Shown piece by piece: positions 52,102 to 63,700 of a DNA stretch of 64,000 nucleotides. The notes under the pieces were generated by a model that worked only from the letters and a program-made list of their open reading frames with translations, was not told the origin of the DNA and ran no database searches. Made by a program: the position numbers and the translations under genes. Numbering within the stretch: position 1 is the stretch's first letter; each line of letters begins with the position of its first letter. The stretch comes from Protonemura montana (Eukaryota; Arthropoda; Insecta; Plecoptera; Nemouridae), in assembly GCA_947568835.1 (NCBI GenBank), contig CANOQG010000007.1, forward strand, positions 2,356,001-2,420,000. The letters run 5' to 3'.

Positions 52102-55086
52102 TTCCTGCCCCATGTCCTGCCCCATGTCCAATGTCTTGCCCCATATCCTGCCCTATGTCCTGCCCCATGTCCTGCCCCATGTCCTGCCCATGTCCTGTCC
52201 CATGTCCTGCCCCATGTCATGCCCCATGTCCTTCCCCCTTGTCCTGCCCCATGTCCTATGTCCTGCCCCATGTCCTGCCCCTTGTCCTGTCCCATTTCCT
52301 GCCCCATGTCCTGCCCCATGTCCTGACCCATGTCCTGCCCCATGTCCTGCCCCATGTCCTGCCGTATGTCCTGCCCCATGTCCTGCCCCATGTCCTGCCC
52401 TATGTCCTGTCCCATGTCCTGTCCCATGTCATGTCCCATGTCCTGCTCCATGTCCTGCCCCATGTCCTGCCCCATGTCCCATGTTTTGCCTCATGTCCTG
52501 CCCCATGTCCTGCCCCATGTCCTGCCCCATGTCCTGCCCCATGTCCTGCCCCATGTCCTGCCCCATGTCCTGTCCCATGTCCTGCCCCATGTTTTGCCCC
52601 ATGTCCTGCCCCATGTCCTGCCCTATGTCCTGTCCCATGTCCTGCCCCATGTCCTGTCCCATGTCATGTCCCATGTCCTGCTCCATGTCCTGCCCCATGT
52701 CCTGCCCCATGTCCTGCCCTATGTCCTGCCCCATGTCCTGCCCCATGTCCTGCCCCATGTCCTGCCCCATGTCCTGCCCCATGTCCTGCCCCATGTCCTG
52801 CCCCATGTCCTGCCCCATGTCCTGCCCCATGTCCCATGTCCTGCCCCATGTCCTGCCCCTTGTCCTGTCCCATTTCCTGCCCCATGTCCTACCCCATGTC
52901 CTGCCCCATGTCCTGCCCCATGTCCTGCCCCATGTCCTGCCTCATGTCCTGCCCCATGTCTTGCCCCATGTCCCATGTCCTGCCCCATGTCCTGCCCCAT
53001 GTCCTCCCCATGTCCTGCCTCATGTCCCATGTCCTGCCCCATGTCCTGCCCCATGTCCTGCCCCATGTCCTGCCCCATGTCCTGCCCCATGTCCTGCCCC
53101 ATGTCCTGCCCCATGTCCCATGTCCTGCCCCATGTCCTGCCCCTTGTCCTGTCCCATTTCCTGCCCCATGTCCTACCCCATGTCCTGCCTCATGTCCTGC
53201 CCCATGTCCTGCCCCATGTCCTGCCTCATGTCCTGCCCCATGTCTTGCCCCATGTCCCATGTCCTGCCCCATGTCCTGCCCCATGTCCTGCCCCATGTCC
53301 TGCCCTATGTCCTGTCTTATGTCCTGCCCCATGTAATGCCCCATGTCCTGCTCCATGTCCTCCCCCTGTCCTGCCCTCTATCTTATGTCCAGCCCCATGT
53401 CCTGCCTCATGGCCTGCCCCATGTCCTGCCCTATGTCCTGTCCCATGTCCTGCCCCATTTCCTGCCCCATGTCCTGCTCCATGTCCTGCCCCATGTCCTG
53501 CCCCATGTCCCGCTCCATGTCCTCCCCATGTCCTGCCTCATGTCCCATGTCCTGCCCAATGTCCTGCCTCATGTCCTGCCCCATGTCCTGCCCCATGTCC
53601 TGCCCCATGTCCTGCCCCATGTCCTGTCCCATGTCCTGCCCCATGTCATGCCCCATGTCCTGCCCCATGTCCTGCCCCATGTCCCATGTCCTGCCCCATG
53701 TCCTGCCCTTTGTCCTGTCCCATTTCCTGCCCCATGTCCTGCCCCATGTCCTGCCCCATGTCCTGCCCCATGTCCTGCCCCATGTCTTGCCCCATGTTCC
53801 ATGTCCTGCCCCATGTCCTGCCCCATGTCCTGCCCCATGTCCTTCCCTATGTCCTGTCCCATGTCCTGCCCCATGTCCTGCCCCATGTCCTGCTCCATGT
53901 CCTCCCCCTGTCCTGCCCCATGTCCCATGTCCTGCATCATGTCCTGCCCCATGTCCTGCCCCATGTCCTGCCCTATGTCTTGTCCCATGTCCTGCCCCAT
54001 GTCCTGCCCCATGTCCTGCCCTATGTCCTGCCCCATGTCTTGCCCCATGTCCCATGTCCTGCCCCATGTCCTGCCCCATGTCCTGCCCCATGTCCTGCCC
54101 TATGTCCTGCCCCATGTCCTGCCCCTTGTCCTGCCCCATGTCCTGCTCCATGTCCTGCCCCATGTCCCATGTCCTGCCCCATTTCCTGCCCCATGTCCTG
54201 CCCCATGTCCAATGTCTTGCCCCATATCCTGCCCTATGTCCTGCCCCATGTCCTGCCCCATGTCCTGCCCATGTCCTGTCCCATGTCCTGCCCCATGTCA
54301 TGCCCCATGTCCTTCCCCCTTGTCCTGCCCCATGTCCTATGTCCTGCCCCATGTCCTGCCCCTTGTCCTGTCCCATTTCCTGCCCCATGTCCTGCCCCAT
54401 GTCCTGACCCATGTCCTGCCCCATGTCCTGCCCCATGTCCTGCCGTATGTCCTGCCCCATGTCCTGCCCCATGTCCTGCCCTATGTCCTGTCCCATGTCC
54501 TGTCCCATGTCATGTCCCATGTCCTGCTCCATGTCCTGCCCCATGTCCTGCCCCATGTCCCATGTTTTGCCTCATGTCCTGCCCCATGTCCTGCCCCATG
54601 TCCTGCCCCATGTCCTGCCCCATGTCCTGCCCCATGTCCTGCCCCATGTCCTGTCCCATGTCCTGCCCCATGTTTTGCCCCATGTCCTGCCCCATGTCCT
54701 GCCCTATGTCCTGTCCCATGTCCTGCCCCATGTCCTGTCCCATGTCATGTCCCATGTCCTGCTCCATGTCCTGCCCCATGTCCTGCCCCATGTCCTGCCC
54801 TATGTCCTGCCCCATGTCCTGCCCCATGTCCTGCCCCATGTCCTGCCCCATGTCCTGCCCCATGTCCTGCCCCATGTCCTGCCCCATGTCCTGCCCCATG
54901 TCCTGCCCCATGTCCCATGTCCTGCCCCATGTCCTGCCCCTTGTCCTGTCCCATTTCCTGCCCCATGTCCTACCCCATGTCCTGCCCCATGTCCTGCCCC
55001 ATGTCCTGCCCCATGTCCTGCCTCATGTCCTGCCCCATGTCTTGCCCCATGTCCCATGTCCTGCCCCATGTCCTGCCCCATGTCCT
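50945..55086 (+). repeat. 2,081 bp tandem pair
   Basis: Bases 50,945-53,005 recur at 53,026-55,086, separated by 20 bases (53,006-53,025). Both copies carry an unusual junction unit, CCTTCCCCCTTGTCC, at about 52,230 and 54,311, which I see nowhere else. They also share the TGA landmark (52,326 and 54,407). One private difference is CCTTCCCAATG near 51,471 against CCTGCCCAATG near 53,552. The left copy overlaps the right end of the 8 kb tandem pair, so this duplication took in the end of that array. Confidence 0.85.
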
Positions 55087-55668
55087 GCCCCATGTCCTGC
55101 CCTATGTCCTGTCTTATGTCCTGCCCCATGTAATGCCCCATGTCCTGCTCCATGTCCTCCCCCTGTCCTGCCCTATGTCTTATGTCCTGCCCCATGTCCT
55201 GCCTCATGGCCTGCCCCATGTCCCGCCCTATGTCCTGTCCCATGTCCTGCCCCATTTCCTGCCCCATGTCCTGCTCCATGTCCTGCCCCATGTCCTGCCC
55301 CATGTCCCGCTCCATGTCCTCCCCATGTCCTGCCTCATGTCCCATGTCCTGCCCCATGTCCTGCCCCATGTCCTGTCCCATGTCCTGCCCCATGTTTTGC
55401 CCCATGTCCTGTCCAATGTCCTGCCTCATGTCCTGCCCCATGTCCTGCCCCATGTCCTGCCCCATGTCCTGCCCCATGTCCTGTCCCATGTCCTGCCCCA
55501 TGTCATGCCCCATGTCCTGCCCCATGTCCTGCCCCATGTCCCATGTCCTGCCCCATGTCCTGCCCTTTGTCCTGTCCCATTTCCTGCCCCATGTCCTGCC
55601 CCATGTCCTGCCCCATGTCCTGCCCCATGTCCTGCCCCATGTCTTGCCCCATGTTCCATGTCCTGCCC
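54321..55668 (+). repeat. 1.35 kb block matching 31,571-32,918
   Basis: At offset 22,750 this stretch follows super-copy 2, including the TGA landmark (54,407 / 31,657), the TAA landmark (55,133 / 32,383), CCCGCCCTATG and CCCGCTCC. It breaks at 55,669, where CCCTTTGTCC replaces CCCCATGTCC. A short patchwork (55,669-55,753) then leads into the third partial 8 kb copy. Confidence 0.7.
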
Positions 55669-55753
55669 TTTGTCCTGTCCCATTTCCTGCCCTATGTCCT
55701 GTCCCATGTCCTGCCCCATGTCCTGCCCCATGTCCTGCTCCATGTCCTCCCCC

Positions 55754-58700
55754 TGTCCTGCCCCATGTCCTGCCCCATGTCCTGCCCCATGTCCTGCCCT
55801 ATGTCTTGTCCCATGTCCTGCCCCATGTCCTGCCCCATGTCCTGCCCTATGTCCTGCCCCATGTCTTGCCCCATGTCCCATGTCCTGCCCTATGTCCTGC
55901 CCCATGTCCTGCCCCATGTCCTGCCCCATGTCCTGCCCTATGTCATGCCCCATGTCCTGCCCTATGTCCTGTCCCATGTCCTGCTCCATGTCCTGCCCCA
56001 TGTCCTGCCCCATGTCCCATGTCCTGCCCCATGTCCTGCCCCATGTCCTGTCCCATGTCCTGCCCCATGTCATGCCCCATGTCCTGCCCCATGTCCTGCC
56101 CCATGTCCCATGTCCTGCCTCATGTCCTGCCCCTTGTCCTGTCCTATTTCCTGCCCCATGTCCTGCCCCATGTCCTGCCCCGTGTCCTGCCCCATGTCCT
56201 GCCCCATGTTCTGCCCCATGTCCTGCCCCATGTCTTGCCCCATGTCCCATGTCCTGCCCCATGTCCTGCCCCATGTCCTGCCCCATGTCCTTCCCTATGT
56301 CCTGTCCCATGTCCTGCCCCATGTCCTGCCCCATGTCCTGCCCCATGTCCTGCTCCATGTCCTTCCCCTGTCCAGCCCCATGTCCCATGTCCTGCCCCAT
56401 GTCCTGCCACATGTCCTGCCCCATGTCCTGCCATATGTCCTGTCCCATGTCCTGCCCCATGTCCTGCCCTATGTCCTGCCCCATGTCCTGCCCCATGTCC
56501 TGCTCCATGTCCTGCCCCATGTCCTGCCCCATGTCCAATGTCTTGCCCCATATCCTGCCCTATGTCCTGCCCCATGTCCTGCCCCATGTCCTGCCCATGT
56601 CCTGTCCCATGTCCTGCCCCATGTCATGCCCCATGTCCTGCCCCATGTCCTGCCCCATGTCCTATGTCCTGCCCCATGTCCTGCCCCTTGTCCTGTCCCA
56701 TTTCCTGCCCCATGTCCTGCCCCATGTCCTGACCCATGTCCTGCCCCATGTCCTGCCCCATGTCCTGCCGTATGTCCTGCCCCATGTCCTGCCCCATGTC
56801 CTGCCCTATGTCCTGTCCCATGTCCTGTCCCATGTCATGTCCCATGTCCTGCTCCATGTCCTGCCCCATGTCCTGCCCCATGTCCCATGTTTTGCCTCAT
56901 GTCCTGCCCCATGTCCTGCCCCATGTCCTGCCCCATGTCCTGCCCCATGTCCTGTCCCATGTCCTGCCCCATGTTTTGCCCCATGTCCTGCCCCATGTCC
57001 TGCCCTATGTCCTGTCCCATGTCCTGCCCCATGTCCTGTCCCATGTCATGTCCCATGTCCTGCTCCATGTCCTGCCCCATGTCCTGCCCCATGTCCTGCC
57101 CTATGTCCTGCCCCATGTCCTGCCCCATGTCCTGCCCCATGTCCTGCCCCATGTCCTGCCCCATGTCCTGCCCCATGTCCTGCCCCATGTCCTGCCCCAT
57201 GTCCTGCCCCATGTCCCATGTCCTGCCCCATGTCCTGCCCCTTGTCCTGTCCCATTTCCTGCCCCATGTCCTACCCCATGTCCTGCCCCATGTCCTGCCC
57301 CATGTCCTGCCCCATGTCCTGCCTCATGTCCTGCCCCATGTCTTGCCCCATGTCCCATGTCCTGCCCCATGTCCTGCCCCATGTCCTGCCCCATGTCCTG
57401 CCCTATGTCCTGTCTTATGTCCTGCCCCATGTAATGCCCCATGTCCTGCTCCATGTCCTCCCCCTGTCCTGCCCTATGTCTTATGTCCTGCCCCATGTCC
57501 TGCCTCATGGCCTGCCCCATGTCCCGCCCTATGTCCTGTCCCATGTCCTGCCCCATTTCCTGCCCCATGTCCTGCTCCATGTCCTGCCCCATGTCCTGCC
57601 CCATGTCCCGCTCCATGTCCTCCCCATGTCCTGCCTCATGTCCCATGTCCTGCCCCATGTCCTGCCCCATGTCCTGTCCCATGTCCTGCCCCATGTTTTG
57701 CCCCATGTCCTGTCCAATGTCCTGCCTCATGTCCTGCCCCATGTCCTGCCCCATGTCCTATGTCCTGCCCCATGTCCTGCCCCTTGTCCTGTCCCATTTC
57801 CTGCCCCATGTCCTGCCCTATGTCCTGTCCCATGTCCTGCCCCTTGTCCTGCACCATGTCCTGCTCCATGTCCTGCCCCATGTCCCATGTCCTGCCCCAT
57901 TTCCTGCCCCATGTCCTGCCCCATGTCCTGCCCCATGTCCTGCCACATGTCCTGCCCCATGTCCTGCCCCATGTCCTGCCCTATTTCCTGCCCCATGTCC
58001 TGCCCCATGTCCTGCCCCATGTCCTGCCCATGTCCTGTCCCATGTCCTGCCCCATGTCATGCCCCATGTCCTGCCCCATGTCCTGCCCCATGTCCTATGT
58101 CCTGCCCCATGTCCTGCCCCTTGTCCTGTCCCATTTCCTGCCCCATGTCCTGCCCTATGTCCTGTCCCATGTCCTGCCCCTTGTCCTGCCCCATGTCCTG
58201 CTCCATGTCCTGCCCCATGTCCCATGTCCTGCTCCATGTCCTTCCCCTGTCCAGCCCCATGTCCCATGTCCTGCCCCATGTCCTGCCACATGTCCTGCCC
58301 TATGTCCTGTCCCATGTCCTGCCCCTTGTCCTGCCCCATGTCCTGCTCCATGTCCTGCCCCATGTCCCATGTCCTGCTCCATGTCCTTCCCCTGTCCAGC
58401 CCCATGTCCCATGTCCTCCCCATGTCCTGCCACATGTCCTGCCCCATATCCTGCCCCATGTCCTGCCCCATGTCCTGCCCTATGTCCTGTCTTATGTCCT
58501 GCCCCATGTAATGCCCCATGTCCTGCTCCATGTCCTCCCCCTGTCCTGCCCTATGTCTTATGTCCTGCCCCATGTCCTGCCTCATGGCCTGCCCCATGTC
58601 CTGCCCTATGTCCTGTCCCATGTCCTGCCCCATTTCCTGCCCCATGTCCTGCTCCATGTCCTGCCCCATGTCCTGCCCAATGTCCCGCTCCATGTCCTCC

Positions 58701-60752
58701 CCCTGTCCTGCCTCATGTCCCATGTCCTGCCCCATGTCCTGCCCCATGTCCTGCCCCATGTCCTGCCCCATGTCCTGTCCCATGTCCTGCCCCATGTTTT
58801 GCCCCATGTCCTGTCCAATGTCCTGCCTCATGTCCTGCCCCATGTCCTGCCCCATGTCCTGCCCCATGTCCTACCCTATGTCCTGCCCCATGTCCTGCCC
58901 CATGTCCTGCCCCATGTCCTGCCCTATGTCCTGCCCCATGTCCTGCCTTATGTCCTGCCCTATGTCCTGTCCCATGTCCTGCCCCATGTCCTGCCCCATG
59001 TCCTGTCCCATGTCATGTCCCATGTCCTGCTCCATGTCCTGTTCCATGTCCTGCCCCATGTCCTGCCCCATGTCCTGCCCCATGTCCTGCCCCATGTCCT
59101 GCCCCATGTCCTGTCTCATGTCCTGCACCATGTCCTGCCCCATGTCCTGCCCCATGTCCTGCCCCATGTCCTGCTCCATGTCCTGCCCCATGTCCTGCCC
59201 CATGTCCCATGTCCTGCCCCATGTCCTGCCCCATGTCCTGTCCCATGTCCTGCCCCATGTCATGCCCCATGTCCTGCCCCATGTCCTGCCCCATGTCCCA
59301 TGTCCTGCCTCATGTCCTGCCCCTTGTCCTGTCCTATTTCCTGCCCCATGTCCTGCCCCATGTCCTGCCCCGTGTCCTGCCCCATGTCCTGCCCCATGTC
59401 CTGCTCCATGTCCTGCCCCATGTCCTGCCCTATGTCCTGCCCCATGTCCTGCCCCATGTCCTGCCCCATGTCCTGCCCCATGTCCTGCCCCATGTCCTGC
59501 CCCATGTCCTGCCCCATGTCCTGCCCCATGTCCTGCCCCATGTCCTGCCCCATGTCCCATGTCCTGCCCCATGTCCTGCCCCTTGTCCTGTCCCATTTCC
59601 TGCCCCATGTCCTACCCCATGTCCTGCCTCATGTCCTGCCCCATGTCCTGCCCCATGTCCTGCCTCATGTCCTGCCCCATGTCTTGCCCCATGTCCCATG
59701 TCCTGCCCCATGTCCTGCCCCATGTCCTGCCCCATGTCCTGCCCTATGTCCTGTCTTATGTCCTGCCCCATGTAATGCCCCATGTCCTGCTCCATGTCCT
59801 CCCCCTGTCCTGCCCTCTATCTTATGTCCAGCCCCATGTCCTGCCTCATGGCCTGCCCCATGTCCTGCCCTATGTCCTGTCCCATGTCCTGCCCCATTTC
59901 CTGCCCCATGTCCTGCTCCATGTCCTGCCCCATGTCCTGCCCCATGTCCCGCTCCATGTCCTCCCCATGTCCTGCCTCATGTCCCATGTCCTGCCCAATG
60001 TCCTGCCTCATGTCCTGCCCCATGTCCTGCCCCATGTCCTGCCCCATGTCCTGCCCCATGTCCTGTCCCATGTCCTGCCCCATGTCATGCCCCATGTCCT
60101 GCCCCATGTCCTGCCCCATGTCCCATGTCCTGCCCCATGTCCTGCCCTTTGTCCTGTCCCATTTCCTGCCCCATGTCCTGCCCCATGTCCTGCCCCATGT
60201 CCTGCCCCATGTCCTGCCCCATGTCTTGCCCCATGTTCCATGTCCTGCCCCATGTCCTGCCCCATGTCCTGCCCCATGTCCTTCCCTATGTCCTGTCCCA
60301 TGTCCTGCCCCATGTCCTGCCCCATGTCCTGCTCCATGTCCTCCCCCTGTCCTGCCCCATGTCCCATGTCCTGCATCATGTCCTGCCCCATGTCCTGCCC
60401 CATGTCCTGCCCTATGTCTTGTCCCATGTCCTGCCCCATGTCCTGCCCCATGTCCTGCCCTATGTCCTGCCCCATGTCTTGCCCCATGTCCCATGTCCTG
60501 CCCCATGTCCTGCCCCATGTCCTGCCCCATGTCCTGCCCTATGTCCTGCCCCATGTCCTGCCCCTTGTCCTGCCCCATGTCCTGCTCCATGTCCTGCCCC
60601 ATGTCCCATGTCCTGCCCCATTTCCTGCCCCATGTCCTGCCCCATGTCCAATGTCTTGCCCCATATCCTGCCCTATGTCCTGCCCCATGTCCTGCCCCAT
60701 GTCCTGCCCATGTCCTGTCCCATGTCCTGCCCCATGTCATGCCCCATGTCCT
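55754..60752 (+). repeat. Partial third copy of the 8 kb unit
   Basis: At a constant offset of 8,520 this 5.0 kb stretch follows 47,234-52,232, with TAA landmarks at 57,434, 58,511 and 59,775 spaced 1,077 and 1,264 as in the source. It lacks several private changes of the source: CCTATCCC near 47,450, CCATATCC near 47,753, CCATGTTCTG near 48,560 and the CCTAGCCC unit at 49,583 are all consensus-like here. The source copy therefore acquired these after separation, or the third copy came from a sister copy. The match ends at 60,753, where the source has the odd CCTTCCCCCTTGT unit. Confidence 0.8.
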
Positions 60753-63700
60753 GCCCCATGTCCTGCCCCATGTCCTATGTCCTGCCCCATGTCCTGCCCC
60801 TTGTCCTGTCCCATTTCCTGCCCCATGTCCTGCCCCATGTCCTGACCCATGTCCTGCCCCATGTCCTGCCCCATGTCCTGCCGTATGTCCTGCCCCATGT
60901 CCTGCCCCATGTCCTGCCCTATGTCCTGTCCCATGTCCTGTCCCATGTCATGTCCCATGTCCTGCTCCATGTCCTGCCCCATGTCCTGCCCCATGTCCCA
61001 TGTTTTGCCTCATGTCCTGCCCCATGTCCTGCCCCATGTCCTGCCCCATGTCCTGCCCCATGTCCTGCCCCATGTCCTGCCCCATGTCCTGTCCCATGTC
61101 CTGCCCCATGTTTTGCCCCATGTCCTGCCCCATGTCCTGCCCTATGTCCTGTCCCATGTCCTGCCCCATGTCCTGTCCCATGTCATGTCCCATGTCCTGC
61201 TCCATGTCCTGCCCCATGTCCTGCCCCATGTCCTGCCCTATGTCCTGCCCCATGTCCTGCCCCATGTCCTGCCCCATGTCCTGCCCCATGTCCTGCCCCA
61301 TGTCCTGCCCCATGTCCTGCCCCATGTCCTGCCCCATGTCCTGCCCCATGTCCCATGTCCTGCCCCATGTCCTGCCCCTTGTCCTGTCCCATTTCCTGCC
61401 CCATGTCCTACCCCATGTCCTGCCCCATGTCCTGCCCCATGTCCTGCCCCATGTCCTGCCTCATGTCCTGCCCCATGTCTTGCCCCATGTCCCATGTCCT
61501 GCCCCATGTCCTGCCCCATGTCCTGCCCCATGTCCTGCCCTATGTCCTGTCTTATGTCCTGCCCCATGTAATGCCCCATGTCCTGCTCCATGTCCTCCCC
61601 CTGTCCTGCCCTATGTCTTATGTCCTGCCCCATGTCCTGCCTCATGGCCTGCCCCATGTCCCGCCCTATGTCCTGTCCCATGTCCTGCCCCATTTCCTGC
61701 CCCATGTCCTGCTCCATGTCCTGCCCCATGTCCTGCCCCATGTCCCGCTCCATGTCCTCCCCATGTCCTGCCTCATGTCCCATGTCCTGCCCCATGTCCT
61801 GCCCCATGTCCTGTCCCATGTCCTGCCCCATGTTTTGCCCCATGTCCTGTCCAATGTCCTGCCTCATGTCCTGCCCCATGTCCTGCCCCATGTCCTGCCC
61901 CATGTCCTGCCCCATGTCCTGTCCCATGTCCTGCCCCATGTCATGCCCCATGTCCTGCCCCATGTCCTGCCCTTTGTCCTGTCCCATTTCCTGCCCCATG
62001 TCCTGCCCCATGTCCTGCCCCATGTCCTGCCCCATGTCCTGCCCCATGTCTTGCCCCATGTTCCATGTCCTGCCCCATGTCCTGCCCCATGTCCTGCCCC
62101 ATGTCCTTCCCTATGTCCTGTCCCATGTCCTGCCCCATGTCCTGCCCCATGTCCTGCTCCATGTCCTCCCCCTGTCCTGCCCCATGTCCCATGTCCTGCC
62201 CCATGTCCTGCCCCATGTCCTGCCCCATGTCCTGCCCTATGTCTTGTCCCATGTCCTGCCCCATGTCCTGCCCCATGTCCTGCCCTATGTCCTGCCCCAT
62301 GTCTTGCCCCATGTCCCATGTCCTGCCCCATGTCCTGCCCCATGTCCTGCCCCATGTCCTGCCCTATGTCCTGCCCCATGTCCTGCCCCTTGTCCTGCCC
62401 CATGTCCTGCTCCATGTCCTGCCCCATGTCCCATGTCCTGCCCCATTTCCTGCCCCATGTCCTGCCCCATGTCCTGCCTCATGTCCTGCCCCATGTCCTG
62501 CCCTATGTCCTGCCCCATGCCCTGCCCCATGTCCTGCTCCATGTCCTGCCCTATGTCCTGCTCCATGTCCTGCCCTATGTCCTGTCCCATGTCCTGCTCC
62601 ATGTCCTGCCCCATGTCCTGCCCCATGTCCCATGTCTTGCCCCATGTCCTGCCCCATGTCCTGTCCCATGTCCTGCCCCATGTCATGCCCCATGTCCTGC
62701 CCCATGTCCTGCCCCATGTCCCATGTCCTGCCTCATGTCCTGCCCCTTGTCCTGTCCTATTTCCTGCCCCATGTCCTGCCCCATGTCCTGCGCCGTGTCC
62801 TGCCCCATGTCCTGCCCCATGTTCTGCCCCATGTCCTGCCCCATATCTTGCCCCATGTCCAATGTCCTGCCCCATGTCCTGCCCCATGTCCTGCCCCATG
62901 TCCTTCCCTATGTCCTGTCCCATGTCCTGCCCCATGTCCTGCCCCATGTCCTGCCCCATGTCCTGCTCCATGTCCTTCCCCTGTCCAGCCCCATGTCCCA
63001 TGTCCTGCCCCATGTCCTGCCACATGTCCTGCCCCATGTCCTGCCATATGTCCTGTCCCATGTCCTGCCCCATGTCCTGCCCTATGTCCTGCCCCATGTC
63101 CTGCCCCATGTCCTGCTCCATGTCCTGCCCCATGTCCTGCCCCATGTCCCATGTCTTGCCCCATATCCTGCCCTATGTCCTGCCCCATATCCTGCCCCAT
63201 GTCCTGCCCATGTCCTGTCCCATGTCCTGCCCCATGTCCTATGTCCTGCCCCATGTCCTGCCCCTTGTCCTGTCCCATTTCCTGCCCCATGTCCTGCCCT
63301 ATGTCCTGTCCCATGTCCTGCCCCTTGTCCTGCACCATGTCCTGCTCCATGTCCTGCCCCATGTCCCATGTCCTGCCCCATTTCCTGCCCCATGTCCTGC
63401 CCCATGTCCTGCCCCATGTCCTGCCACATGTCCTGCCCCATGTCCTGCCCCATGTCCTGCCCTATGTCCTGCCCCATGTCCTGCCCCATGTCCTGCCCCA
63501 TGTCCTGCCCATGTCCTGTCCCATGTCCTGCCCCATGTCATGCCCCATGTCCTGCCCCATGTCCTGCCCCATGTCCTATGTCCTGCCCCATGTCCTGCCC
63601 CTTGTCCTGTCCCATTTCCTGCCCCATGTCCTGCCCTATGTCCTGTCCCATGTCCTGCCCCTTGTCCTGCCCCATGTCCTGCTCCATGTCCTGCCCCATG

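Noticed and set aside
52100-55760. A transposon or unique insertion at the disturbed region between the 8 kb copies
   Set aside because: The region is fully explained by a 2,081 bp tandem duplication, a 1.35 kb block like 31,571-32,918 and short junction units. No non-satellite sequence is present.
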